DNA of 8,025 nt. Source: Burkholderiales bacterium RIFCSPHIGHO2_12_FULL_61_11 (GTDB taxonomy: Bacteria; Pseudomonadota; Gammaproteobacteria; Burkholderiales; Burkholderiaceae_C). Below the pieces are notes generated by a model that made no database searches, had not been told where the DNA came from, and saw only the letters and a list, made by a program, of their open reading frames with translations. Shown one piece after another: positions 1 through 6,729 of the stretch. Every line of letters begins with the position of its first letter. Positions within the stretch are counted from its first letter, which is position 1. The position numbers and the translations under genes were made by a program. Location: the NCBI GenBank assembly GCA_001770785.1, contig MERZ01000095.1, positions 6,325 to 14,349 on the forward strand, given 5' to 3'.

Positions 1-425
1 GCGACATGCTGACGCAGGCGCGTGTGGCGCTGGGCATGCAGCGCAGCCTGGACAACCTGGCCTACCGCGAGGCGCATGGCAGCATCCCGCCGACCTCGTC
101 CATCACCACGCGCGAAGCCCTGTCCTGGGTGACGGTGGAGGGTGCGAAGATGCTGGGGCAATCCCACCACATCGGCTCGCTCGCTCCTGGAAAGCAGGCC
201 GATCTGGTGTTGATTCGCGCGACCGACCTCAACATGCAGCCGGTGCACGACCCGGTTAACACGGTCGTCATGCAAACCTCGCTGGCCAACATCGACAGCG
301 TGATGGTGGCTGGCCGTTGGAAAAAGCGTCACGGACAGCTGCTTGGCGTGGACTTGCCGCCCCGCCTCGCGGCCCTGCAGGCTTCGGGACGAAAGATTAC
401 GAAGGCGATGGGGCTATCAATTTGA
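1..425 (+). CDS. Amidohydrolase, TRZ/ATZ or cytosine-deaminase type (C-terminal part, 5' end outside window)
   Basis: Only the last ~141 residues are present; the reading frame is open to the left edge (first full codon at 3), so the start and the metal-binding HxH and catalytic His/Asp residues lie upstream. What is visible is the typical end of the amidohydrolase superfamily: a helix with TTREALSWVTVEGAKMLG, then IGSLAPGKQADLVLI, the beta-strand that returns to the small beta-sandwich domain, then DPVNTVVMQTSLANIDSVMVAGRW, the usual final strands before a C-terminal tail. Family members hydrolyse C-N bonds or deaminate or dechlorinate ring compounds such as cytosine, S-adenosylhomocysteine, melamine and atrazine. 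Which of these applies cannot be told from this end. It precedes the Bug gene by 65 bp in the same direction, so a role in removing an amino or amide group in the same pathway is plausible but inferred. The TGA stop lies inside a small inverted repeat. Confidence 0.85.
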   Translation, partial: DMLTQARVALGMQRSLDNLAYREAHGSIPPTSSITTREALSWVTVEGAKMLGQSHHIGSLAPGKQADLVLIRATDLNMQPVHDPVNTVVMQTSLANIDSVMVAGRWKKRHGQLLGVDLPPRLAALQASGRKITKAMGLSI

Positions 426-429
426 TAGC
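413..429. repeat. AT-rich 7-bp inverted repeat with 3-nt loop, overlapping the amidohydrolase stop codon
   Basis: GCTATCA, then ATT, then TGATAGC: a perfect 7-bp dyad with a 3-base loop. The TGA stop of the upstream gene is the first three bases of the right arm. It is clearly more AT-rich than its surroundings. From memory, small dyads of this general form recur many times in Comamonadaceae genomes, so it may be a dispersed intergenic repeat. The stem is weak and is followed only by GCTTTCTGCG, not a T-run, so I do not call it a terminator. Confidence 0.6.
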
Positions 430-444
430 TTTCTGCGAGTGTAG

Positions 445-472
445 TTGAACGGCAAAGACCTGTTTTTACATT
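445..472 (+). promoter_or_regulatory. Possible weak sigma-70 promoter upstream of the Bug-protein gene
   Basis: TTGAAC (445-450), a 16-bp spacer and TACATT (467-472) each match the consensus hexamers at 4 of 6 positions, in an AT-rich gap in otherwise GC-rich DNA. Transcription would begin at about 479, right on the Shine-Dalgarno sequence, leaving a very short leader. That counts against it, so this is only a candidate for an internal promoter. Confidence 0.25.
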
Positions 473-490
473 AAACCTGGGAGACAAACC

Positions 491-1462
491 ATGAAACGCT
501 TTCTCATTGTTGCTGCTACCGTGCTGGCAGTCGCCACGGCCTGGGCCCAGGCTCCCGCCGGCGACGCGGGTCAGGGCTATCCCGCCAAGATCATCAAGAT
601 CGTCGTTCCCTTCACGGCGGGCAGCGCCACCGACATCATGGCGCGTATCGTGGGCGAGCGGCTCAGCGTCAGCCTGGGGCAAGCCGTGGTGGTTGAAAAC
701 CGCCCCGGCGCGGGCGGCACGCTGGGCGCCGCGCAGGTGGCCAAGAGCGAGCCTGACGGCTACACCCTGCTGGTGGTGGCCACCGGCCACGTGGTCAATC
801 CGGCGCTCTACAGCGGTTTGTCTTACGACACCTTGGGTGACTTCGGGGGCATCATTCCGCTGGCCGCGCTGCCCAGTGTGCTGGTGGTGGGGGCGGGCAG
901 CCCGATCAAGTCGGTTCGCGAGTTGATTGCTGTGGCCAAGGCGAAGCCGGGACAATTGAACTACGCATCGGCTGGCGTGGGCAGCGCCACCCACGTCAAT
1001 GCCGAGAAATTCCGCAGTGTCGCGGACATTCAGGTGGCCCACATTCCGTTCAAGGGAACGCCGGAGACCATTGTCGAAACCAGTTCCGGCCGGGTCGACT
1101 TTATGTTCACGCCGGTGCTCGCATCGATCCCCACGATTCGCGACAACCGCATGCGGGCGCTTGCCGTGAGCACGGCCAAGCGCTCGTCTGCGCTGCCCGA
1201 TGTGCCCACGGTGGCTGAGGCCGGCGTGCCGGGATTTGTCTTCGATTTCTGGATCGGCCTGCTGGCGCCGGCAAAAACACCCCGTAACATCGTCAACAAG
1301 CTCAATTTCGAAGTGAGCAAGGCGCTGGCTCAGCCGGAGGTGAAAGAGAGAATGGCCAAACTCGGCGCCGAGTCCATGCCGATGACGCCCGAGCAGTTCG
1401 ATGCCTACATCAAGGAAGAATTCACCACCCTGGGCGCGGTCATGAGGGCGGCGCCCAAGTGA
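491..1462 (+). CDS. Bug/TctC family periplasmic solute-binding protein (tripartite tricarboxylate transporter type)
   Basis: A 323-residue protein, the normal length for Bug (Bordetella uptake gene) receptors. Residues 1-19 form a Sec signal peptide: MKR, a hydrophobic core, and an AWA cleavage site before QAPAG. Mature-domain signatures are visible: PFTAGSATD (40-48), the ENRPGAGG loop (69-76), which in the family helps bind carboxylates through backbone contacts, DGYTLL (89-94), then NYASAGVGSATH, HIPFKGTPE, RVDFMF and DVPTVAEAGVPGF. Family members capture carboxylates, amino acids or aromatic acids in the periplasm, feeding TctAB permeases or acting as sensors; Burkholderiales carry many orphan copies. 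No TctA or TctB gene is in the window. GGGAG at 479-483, seven bases before the ATG, supports the start. Placed before the oxidoreductase genes, it probably binds the pathway substrate, which is not identifiable from the sequence. Confidence 0.93.
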   Translation: MKRFLIVAATVLAVATAWAQAPAGDAGQGYPAKIIKIVVPFTAGSATDIMARIVGERLSVSLGQAVVVENRPGAGGTLGAAQVAKSEPDGYTLLVVATGHVVNPALYSGLSYDTLGDFGGIIPLAALPSVLVVGAGSPIKSVRELIAVAKAKPGQLNYASAGVGSATHVNAEKFRSVADIQVAHIPFKGTPETIVETSSGRVDFMFTPVLASIPTIRDNRMRALAVSTAKRSSALPDVPTVAEAGVPGFVFDFWIGLLAPAKTPRNIVNKLNFEVSKALAQPEVKERMAKLGAESMPMTPEQFDAYIKEEFTTLGAVMRAAPK

Positions 1463-1499
1463 GGACGCATCCGGATGCCGGGTACTCTGCGCAGACGTG

Positions 1500-1979
1500 A
1501 TGGCTGTTCGCTCTTTCAGGCTTCAGGTCAATGGCGCCGAGCGCGTCGTGCAAGCCGAGGAAACCACGCCGCTGCTCTACATATTGCGCAATGACTGCGA
1601 TCTCAAGGGTACGCGTTTTGGCTGCGGCAGCGGCCAATGCGGCGCCTGCCATGTGTTGCTCGATGGCGCTTCCGTGCCCGCCTGCGACACACCGTTGTGG
1701 GCGGCGGAAGGCAAGGCAGTGGTCACTGTAGAAGGCCTGGGCCAGGGGGTGGCTCTGCATCCGTTGCAGCAGGCCTTTATTGACGAGCAGGCGGCACAGT
1801 GCGGCTACTGCCTGTCGGGGATTCTCATCAGCGCCGCCGCGCTGCTTGAACAGCAGCCGCACCCGACCGAGACCCAGGTTCGCCAGGCGCTGGACAAACA
1901 CCTGTGCCGTTGCGGCAGCCATAACCGCATCGTGCGCGCCGTGTTGCGGGCCGCTGGTACCTGCGGGACTGCGGCGTGA
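1500..1979 (+). CDS. 2Fe-2S subunit of a molybdenum hydroxylase (IorA/NicA/CoxS-like)
   Basis: About 159 residues, the usual size for the small iron-sulfur subunit of xanthine-dehydrogenase-family enzymes. Numbering from the GTG at 1497, the plant-ferredoxin-like N-terminal domain has Cys43, Cys48, Cys51 and Cys63 (pattern CGSGQCGAC then PAC) for the first 2Fe-2S cluster. The helical C-terminal domain has QCGYC (Cys102, Cys105) and LCRCG (Cys137, Cys139) for the second, with the family's Gln101 near the molybdopterin cofactor. All eight ligands are present. It passes electrons from the molybdenum site of the partner encoded next. The start could be the GTG at 1497 or the adjacent ATG at 1500; neither has a good Shine-Dalgarno sequence. 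I prefer the ATG. The 34-37 bp gap from the Bug gene and the 4-bp overlap with the large-subunit gene fit one operon. Resemblance to isoquinoline oxidoreductase or nicotinate dehydrogenase small subunits is family-level only. Confidence 0.93.
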   Translation: MAVRSFRLQVNGAERVVQAEETTPLLYILRNDCDLKGTRFGCGSGQCGACHVLLDGASVPACDTPLWAAEGKAVVTVEGLGQGVALHPLQQAFIDEQAAQCGYCLSGILISAAALLEQQPHPTETQVRQALDKHLCRCGSHNRIVRAVLRAAGTCGTAA

Positions 1980-4186
1980 GCAGCGCGCGCCCCGCCACCA
2001 TGGCCGTGTCACAGGCCGGCAGGTCTACTGTGGACTTGCCCCGCGTGCCCGTCTTGCCCGGCAGCTTGAACGGCAATCGCCGACTGTCGCAGTGGCTGGC
2101 CATCCATCCGGACGGCACGGTGCTTATCCGCAGCGGCAAGGTCGAGTTCGGCCAGGGGATAGGCACTGCGCTGGCGCAAATTGCTGCCGAGGAGCTGGAC
2201 GTCGCCTTGTCGCGTATCCGACTGGTGCCGGCCAGTACCGCAACCGGTCCGAACGAGGGGCTGACGGCGGGCAGCCTGTCGGTGCAGGATTCGGGCAGCG
2301 CCTTGCGCCAGGTCTGCGCCGAAGCGCGCGCGATTTATCTCAAAGCCGCAGCGATGCGGCTGAATCTTCCGCGGGACAAGCTCGCCACGCTGGAAGTGGT
2401 GGACGGCAGCATACGGGCCCGTGGCGATCACAGTGGTCCGGCCACGAGCTACTGGGCGCTGGCCGACGACGCCCTGCTTGAATGCGAGGCGGGCGGCCAG
2501 GTTGCGCCCAAGGGGGTTGCGGCCCATCAAGTGGTTGGCCGTGCGGTGCAGCGCCTGGATATCCCGGACAAGGTCACCGGGCAGCCACGCTTCATTCACG
2601 ACATGACGCTGCCGGGCATGTTGTATGGCCGCGTCGCGCATCCGCCTTCAACCGGCGCAGTGCTGATCGAAGTCGATCTCGCTGCAGTGCAGGCGCTGCC
2701 GGGTGTGGTGGCCACGGTACGCGACGGACGCTTTCTGGGTGTGATTGCCGACAGCGAGTACCTCGCTGTCCGGGCCCTTAATAAACTTGCCGCAGTGGCG
2801 CACTGGCGCGAGGCCGGTGCCTTGCCTGACATGCACGACCTGCCCGCCTTCTTGCGCTCGCAGCCGGTCGAGACCACGCAAGTGGCCGACAAAAAACCCG
2901 ACACAGAGCCGCCTGTTGCCGCGCACAGCTTCCATGCCGCCTACTCGCGTCCTTTCCTGGCCCACGCCTCGATCGGGCCGTCCTGCGCTGTCGCGCGGTA
3001 CCACCCGGCGTCGCTTGAAGTCTGGACGCACAGCCAGGGCATCTACAACCTGCGCGCCGACCTGGCACTGACACTGGCCTTGCCGGCTGACACGATCACC
3101 GTGCAGCATGTCGAAGGTGCCGGCTGTTATGGCCACAACGGTGCCGACGATGTCGCCTGCGATGCCGCGCTGCTCGCCCGCGCCGTGCCGGGCCGGCCAG
3201 TGCAGGTGCAATGGACACGCGAAGACGAACTCGGCTGCTCGCCCTTTGGCGCGGCCATGGCCGTCGAACTCAAGGCCGATGTGGGCGTCGATGGACGCAT
3301 CAGCGACTGGCAGCACGAGGTCTGGTCCACCGGCCACAGCATGCGGCCGGGCCGCAGCAAGGTGCCGGTGCTGCTCGCTGCCACACTGCTGGAAAAGCCG
3401 TTTGAGCTGCAGATCGCCGTCAACACCCCGCTGGCGACCGGTGGCGGCTCAGAGCGCAATGCGGTGCCGCTGTACGACTTCGCGCAGTGGCGGGTGGTCA
3501 GCCATCGCACGCTCACCATGCCCATCCGCACCTCGTCGCTGCGCTCGCTGGGCGCGCATTGCAATATCTTTGCGATCGAATCCTTTCTTGACGAGATCGC
3601 GGCCCGGCTGGGCGTTGACCCGCTCGAATTTCGCCTGCGCCACCTGGTCGATCCGCGGGCCCGGGCGGTGCTCGAGGCAGCGGCGCAGATGGCGGGCTGG
3701 TCAACGCGCACGAGCGCCGAAGGGCGCGGCATGGGCCTGGCGGTTGCCCAGTACAAGAACAGCGGCGCCTACTGCGCCGTGGTGGCGTCCATCGATGCCG
3801 GGCAGGAGGTGCGGGTCGACAGGCTGTGGATTGCGGTGGACGTCGGCCTGGCCGTCAACCCTGATGGCGTGATCAACCAGATCGAGGGCGGCGCCATCCA
3901 GACCGTGAGCTGGGTGCTCAAGGAAGCGGTGCAGTTTGATCGAACCCGCATTCTGAGCACCAGTTGGGAAAGCTACCCCATTGTGCGTTTCTCCGAAGTG
4001 CCCGAGGTGCAGGTGCAGATCATCAACCGCCCGGACTGCAAATCGGTGGGCGCGGGCGAAGCCACCCACGGGCCCGTGGCGGCAGCCATCGCCAACGCCG
4101 TCGCCGACGCCCTGGGTGTGCGCGTGCGCAGCATGCCGCTCACCGCTGAGGCTATCACCCGAGCCGCGCTGGCCGATGAGGCCTGA
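1976..4186 (+). CDS. Molybdopterin-binding large subunit of a molybdenum hydroxylase (IorB-like, xanthine dehydrogenase family)
   Basis: A 736-residue subunit starting at a GTG that overlaps the TGA of the 2Fe-2S gene (GTGA), which implies translational coupling; an ATG at 2000 (residue 9) is an alternative start. The order is IorB-like. An N-terminal block carries WLAIHPDGTVLIRSGKVEFGQG (GQG at 59-61) and AEELDV. The hammerhead domain begins near residue 186 (VVGRAVQRLDIPDKVTG). The molybdopterin domains include GAGCYGHNGADD (381-392), RSLGAHCN (523-530) followed by AIESFLDEIA, and VGAGEATHGP with Glu695 at the position of the catalytic glutamate. Such enzymes hydroxylate N-heterocycles or oxidise aldehydes using water as oxygen donor. 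No twin-arginine leader is visible, so it is probably cytoplasmic. No FAD-domain subunit, C-terminal cytochrome domain or XdhC-type maturation gene is present, so the electron acceptor is unclear. The substrate is unknown; slightly shorter than characterised IorB. Confidence 0.92.
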   Translation: MSSARPATMAVSQAGRSTVDLPRVPVLPGSLNGNRRLSQWLAIHPDGTVLIRSGKVEFGQGIGTALAQIAAEELDVALSRIRLVPASTATGPNEGLTAGSLSVQDSGSALRQVCAEARAIYLKAAAMRLNLPRDKLATLEVVDGSIRARGDHSGPATSYWALADDALLECEAGGQVAPKGVAAHQVVGRAVQRLDIPDKVTGQPRFIHDMTLPGMLYGRVAHPPSTGAVLIEVDLAAVQALPGVVATVRDGRFLGVIADSEYLAVRALNKLAAVAHWREAGALPDMHDLPAFLRSQPVETTQVADKKPDTEPPVAAHSFHAAYSRPFLAHASIGPSCAVARYHPASLEVWTHSQGIYNLRADLALTLALPADTITVQHVEGAGCYGHNGADDVACDAALLARAVPGRPVQVQWTREDELGCSPFGAAMAVELKADVGVDGRISDWQHEVWSTGHSMRPGRSKVPVLLAATLLEKPFELQIAVNTPLATGGGSERNAVPLYDFAQWRVVSHRTLTMPIRTSSLRSLGAHCNIFAIESFLDEIAARLGVDPLEFRLRHLVDPRARAVLEAAAQMAGWSTRTSAEGRGMGLAVAQYKNSGAYCAVVASIDAGQEVRVDRLWIAVDVGLAVNPDGVINQIEGGAIQTVSWVLKEAVQFDRTRILSTSWESYPIVRFSEVPEVQVQIINRPDCKSVGAGEATHGPVAAAIANAVADALGVRVRSMPLTAEAITRAALADEA

Positions 4187-4206
4187 CATCAAAAGGAGAC
4201 GATCTC

Positions 4207-5208
4207 ATGATGCAAAAATCTCTGGCAAATCCTTCCGCGGCTCAGGGCGGCGGACTTGCCCCCGGCGCGGCAGCCCAGAGTGGCCAGCAGGCCGTGCTGC
4301 GGGTCAACGTATTCAATACATCGAGCAATCTGCCGCTTCTGGCCGCCATTGCGAACGGCTACTTTGCGCAGCGCAACCTGAAGATCGAGATACAGAACAC
4401 ACCCAATTCGGACGAGCAGCGCGCAGGGCTGGCCGCCGGCAAGTTCGAGATTGCCCACGCTGCGGTGGACAATGCCGTGGCCATGGTGGAGGCGGCGAAG
4501 CAGGACGTGGTCATCGTCTCCGGCGGGGACGCCGGCATGAACGAATTGATGGTGCGCGCCGAGATCCATTCGATGGCCGACCTGCGCGGCAAGCTGCTCG
4601 CGGTCGATGCCCCCAACACCGCCTACGCGCTGGCAGCGAAGAAAATCCTCAAGCTCAATGGCTTGCTCGAAAACCGCGACTACGGTGTGCGCCTGGCCGG
4701 CGGCACCGGGCCGCGCTCGGCAGCGATGGTGTCCGACCCGGAACTGGCGGCCGGCATGATCAATCCGCCATTTTCATTTTCGATCCGCGAGAAAGGCCTG
4801 AAAAGCCTGGGCAGCCAGTTCAGCCTGCTCGGTCCCTACCAGGCGACCGGCGCTTTCGTGATGCGCCAGTGGAGCCAGGCCAACGCCGATGTGCTGACGC
4901 GCTACCTCGCCGCCTACATCGAAGGGCAGCGCCACGTGATGAACCCGGCCCACCGCGGCGCGATGATCGAACTGCTGACCCGCCGCTTCAAGCTGGCACC
5001 CGAGGTGGCCGAGGGGACCTACCAGGCGCTGGTGACGCCGGGTTCAGGTCTTGCGCCCGATGCCCGCTTCAGCAGGGACGGTTTTGAGGCCGTCCTCGCG
5101 ATCCGCGCCGAGATGGAGGGCATGTGGGGCGGAACCCCGCCGGCGCCCGACCAGTACCTGGATCTTTCCCATTACGAACGCGCCATCAAGACAGCGCGCC
5201 CGCTGTAA
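4207..5208 (+). CDS. NMT1/THI5-like (SsuA/TauA-type) substrate-binding protein without a recognisable signal peptide
   Basis: 333 residues with the two-lobed fold signature of ABC-transporter aliphatic sulfonate / thiamine-precursor binding proteins: LRVNVFNTSSNLPLLAAIANGYFAQRNL (31-58), then a strand and GLAAGKFEIAHAAVDNAVAMVE, then MADLRGKLLAVDAPNTAYALAAKKIL, NPPFSF and a C-terminal helical lobe. AGGAG at 4194-4198, eight bases before the ATG, fixes the start (ATG ATG); the in-frame stop at 4177-4179 leaves little room for extension. The first ~30 residues are Gly/Ala/Gln-rich (AAQGGGLAPGAAAQSGQQ) with no hydrophobic core, Tat motif or lipobox. Either the protein stays in the cytoplasm, perhaps as a ligand sensor or with a catalytic role, or it is exported by an unseen route. 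No ABC permease or ATPase gene is nearby. It lies 20 bp after the hydroxylase gene, so its ligand is probably a pathway substrate or intermediate. Confidence 0.85.
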   Translation: MMQKSLANPSAAQGGGLAPGAAAQSGQQAVLRVNVFNTSSNLPLLAAIANGYFAQRNLKIEIQNTPNSDEQRAGLAAGKFEIAHAAVDNAVAMVEAAKQDVVIVSGGDAGMNELMVRAEIHSMADLRGKLLAVDAPNTAYALAAKKILKLNGLLENRDYGVRLAGGTGPRSAAMVSDPELAAGMINPPFSFSIREKGLKSLGSQFSLLGPYQATGAFVMRQWSQANADVLTRYLAAYIEGQRHVMNPAHRGAMIELLTRRFKLAPEVAEGTYQALVTPGSGLAPDARFSRDGFEAVLAIRAEMEGMWGGTPPAPDQYLDLSHYERAIKTARPL

Positions 5209-5229
5209 ATTTCATTGCAGGAGCAATTC

Positions 5230-5844
5230 ATGAACCATCCCCAGCGACTACCGTATATCGATCGCGCCTCGATCACCGATCCGGCCATGATGGCGGAGTT
5301 CCAGCGTGCCGCGCGCGAGGGCGCCCCGCGCCCAGAGAGCCATGCCATCCGGGCCAACGTGCCGAAGGTGTTCTGGGCGTTCACCAATGCCTGGAACGAC
5401 ACCTTCGTCAATGGCGTCTGCGATCATGCGATCAAGGAGCTGTGCCGGCTCTATGTTTCGAAGGCGGTCAACTGCAACTACTGCGGCAACCAGCGGTTCA
5501 TGAAGGCGCAGGCCGAGGGCCTGGTAGAGGATGACGTCAAGGACTTGCTCGACTTCGACAAGTCGGGGCGCTTCACGCCGCGCCAGAAGGCCGCACTGCG
5601 CCTGGCCGAGGCCATTACCTGGGGCCTGGAGTCCACCGATGAACTGTGGAGCGGACTCAACCAACACTTCGAAAACGACCAGATCGTCGAACTGGGTTTC
5701 TTCATTGGCCTGACCATGGGGCAGCAGCGCTGGAACCGGCTGATCGGCATGGAGCACGGCCAGTTCATGGGTGGCACCTCCGGCGGGCTGGCGCCGGCAC
5801 CGGCACCGCTGCAAGCATCCGGTGCAATCCCGAAAGCTGCATGA
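5230..5844 (+). CDS. AhpD-like / carboxymuconolactone decarboxylase (CMD) family protein
   Basis: 204 residues, all-helical CMD/AhpD fold. AGGAG at 5219-5223, six bases before the ATG at 5230, selects this start over an in-frame TTG at 5215. The redox-type motif C82-N-Y-C85 lies in AVNCNYCGNQR, with Glu70 exactly 12 residues before C82, the spacing of Glu118 and Cys130 in mycobacterial AhpD. The histidine expected four residues after the second Cys is Arg89 instead. Helices around TPRQKAALRLAEAIT (116-130) and QIVELGFFIGLTMGQQRWNRL (151-171) match the family's second half. The tail, from about residue 185, is Ala/Pro-rich and probably disordered. Family members reduce peroxides, decarboxylate gamma-carboxymuconolactone, or are uncharacterised proteins in catabolic operons. 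With both Cys present, a thiol-redox or detoxification role is favoured over decarboxylation, but this is inference. It follows the NMT1-like gene by 21 bp and overlaps the next gene by 4 bp. Confidence 0.85.
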   Translation: MNHPQRLPYIDRASITDPAMMAEFQRAAREGAPRPESHAIRANVPKVFWAFTNAWNDTFVNGVCDHAIKELCRLYVSKAVNCNYCGNQRFMKAQAEGLVEDDVKDLLDFDKSGRFTPRQKAALRLAEAITWGLESTDELWSGLNQHFENDQIVELGFFIGLTMGQQRWNRLIGMEHGQFMGGTSGGLAPAPAPLQASGAIPKAA

Positions 5845-6725
5845 TGGCGGAGATTCACTTCATCGGCATCGGCAAGATGGGCCTGCCGATGGCTTTGCAC
5901 CTGATGAGAGCGGGCCATGCCCTTACGGTCAGCGACACCAGCGCCGAGCGGCTGCAACTGGCCAGGACGCAGGGCATGGCGGTGGCTGCTGATGCTGCTG
6001 CGGCGATCGCGCAGGCCGAGGTGGTTTTTTCTTCGCTGCCCGGCGATGCCGTGCTGCGCAGCGTCGCCGGACAAGTGGCTGCCAGAGCAAAGGCCGGGAC
6101 GATTTATGTGGATGCCAGCACGGTATCTCAGCAAGCCTCGGCGCATGCTGCGCAAAGCTGTGCGAAAAGCGGCGTGGATTACCTGCGCGCCACGGTGTCG
6201 GGCAACAACAAGATGGCCGAGGCGGCGCAGTTGACCGTCATGGCGTCAGGTCCGCGTGCCGCCTACGACGAGGTGCTGCCCCTGCTCAGGCTGTTTGGCA
6301 CGCAGCAGTTCTACCTGGGCGAGGCCGAAGAGGCGCGCCTGATGAAGCTTGTGGTGAACCTGATGATTGCCCAGACCAGCGCGATGCTGGCCGAAGGCCT
6401 GGCGCTGGGCCGCAAAGGAGGGCTGGACTGGCGCGACATGTGGCAGGTGCTTGCGGCCAGTGCCGTGGGCTCACCCATCGTCAAGGCCAAGGCGGTCCAG
6501 TTGAGCGAACGCGATTTCACACCCACCTTCACGGTCGAGCAGATGATCAAGGATCTGGATTTGATTCTTGGTGCGGGCCAAGCGAACCATGTGCCCTTGC
6601 CACAGACGGCGCTGACGCTTCAGCTCATGCATACTGCAGTGGCGCAGGGCGACGCCCTGGATGACTATGCGGCGATCATCAAGGCCGTGGAACGCAGCGC
6701 GGGCCTGCCTGTCCATCTGGAGTGA
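5841..6725 (+). CDS. NAD-dependent beta-hydroxyacid dehydrogenase (3-hydroxyisobutyrate dehydrogenase family)
   Basis: 294 residues, standard for this family. The start ATG overlaps the upstream TGA (ATGATG at 5841-5846; the second ATG at 5844 is equally possible). The open frame runs further upstream, but that part is a shadow of the CMD gene. Motifs: FIGIGKMGLPMALHLMRAGH (7-26), the Rossmann loop with G9xGxxG14; Asp32 ending strand 2, favouring NAD over NADP; DASTVS (91-96); TVSGNNKMAEAAQLTVMASG (118-137), the substrate loop; Lys169 as catalytic lysine with Asn173 four residues on; and IKDLDLILGAG (236-246). The enzyme should reversibly oxidise a beta-hydroxy acid to a semialdehyde or keto acid. 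The substrate loop has SGN where classic 3-hydroxyisobutyrate dehydrogenases have SGG, so valine catabolism is unlikely to be its role. Between the CMD and maleylacetate reductase genes, it probably handles a pathway-specific hydroxyacid. Confidence 0.9.
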   Translation: MMAEIHFIGIGKMGLPMALHLMRAGHALTVSDTSAERLQLARTQGMAVAADAAAAIAQAEVVFSSLPGDAVLRSVAGQVAARAKAGTIYVDASTVSQQASAHAAQSCAKSGVDYLRATVSGNNKMAEAAQLTVMASGPRAAYDEVLPLLRLFGTQQFYLGEAEEARLMKLVVNLMIAQTSAMLAEGLALGRKGGLDWRDMWQVLAASAVGSPIVKAKAVQLSERDFTPTFTVEQMIKDLDLILGAGQANHVPLPQTALTLQLMHTAVAQGDALDDYAAIIKAVERSAGLPVHLE

Positions 6726-6729
6726 AACT

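Noticed and set aside
329..1042. 237-codon minus-strand frame opposite the Bug gene
   Set aside because: No recognisable motif and composition of a shadow frame; the Bug protein on the other strand is clear.
1780..2481. 233-codon + strand frame across the junction of the two hydroxylase subunit genes
   Set aside because: Arg-rich nonsense translation; both underlying genes have intact family motifs in their own frames.
3981..5087. 368-codon + strand frame running across the junction of the molybdenum subunit and NMT1-like genes
   Set aside because: Arg/Pro/Gly-rich composition, no recognisable domain, and it overlaps two convincing genes in another frame.
5215..5229. TTG at 5215 as the start of the CMD-like gene
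   Set aside because: The ribosome-binding site AGGAG at 5219-5223 would lie inside the coding region; ATG 5230 has ideal spacing.
5783..5812. GCCGGCACC-type short repeats at the end of the CMD-like gene
   Set aside because: Explained by Ala/Pro codons in a low-complexity protein tail; not a mobile or regulatory repeat.
5646..5840. Longer N-terminus for the hydroxyacid dehydrogenase, starting at 5646
   Set aside because: The extra 65 residues are read out of frame through the CMD gene and have no homology character; the Rossmann motif begins right after the ATGATG at 5841.
6661..6729. Longer N-terminus for maleylacetate reductase, starting at an ATG at 6661
   Set aside because: The extension lies within the preceding gene in another frame; the family N-terminus and a Shine-Dalgarno site both point to TTG 6730.
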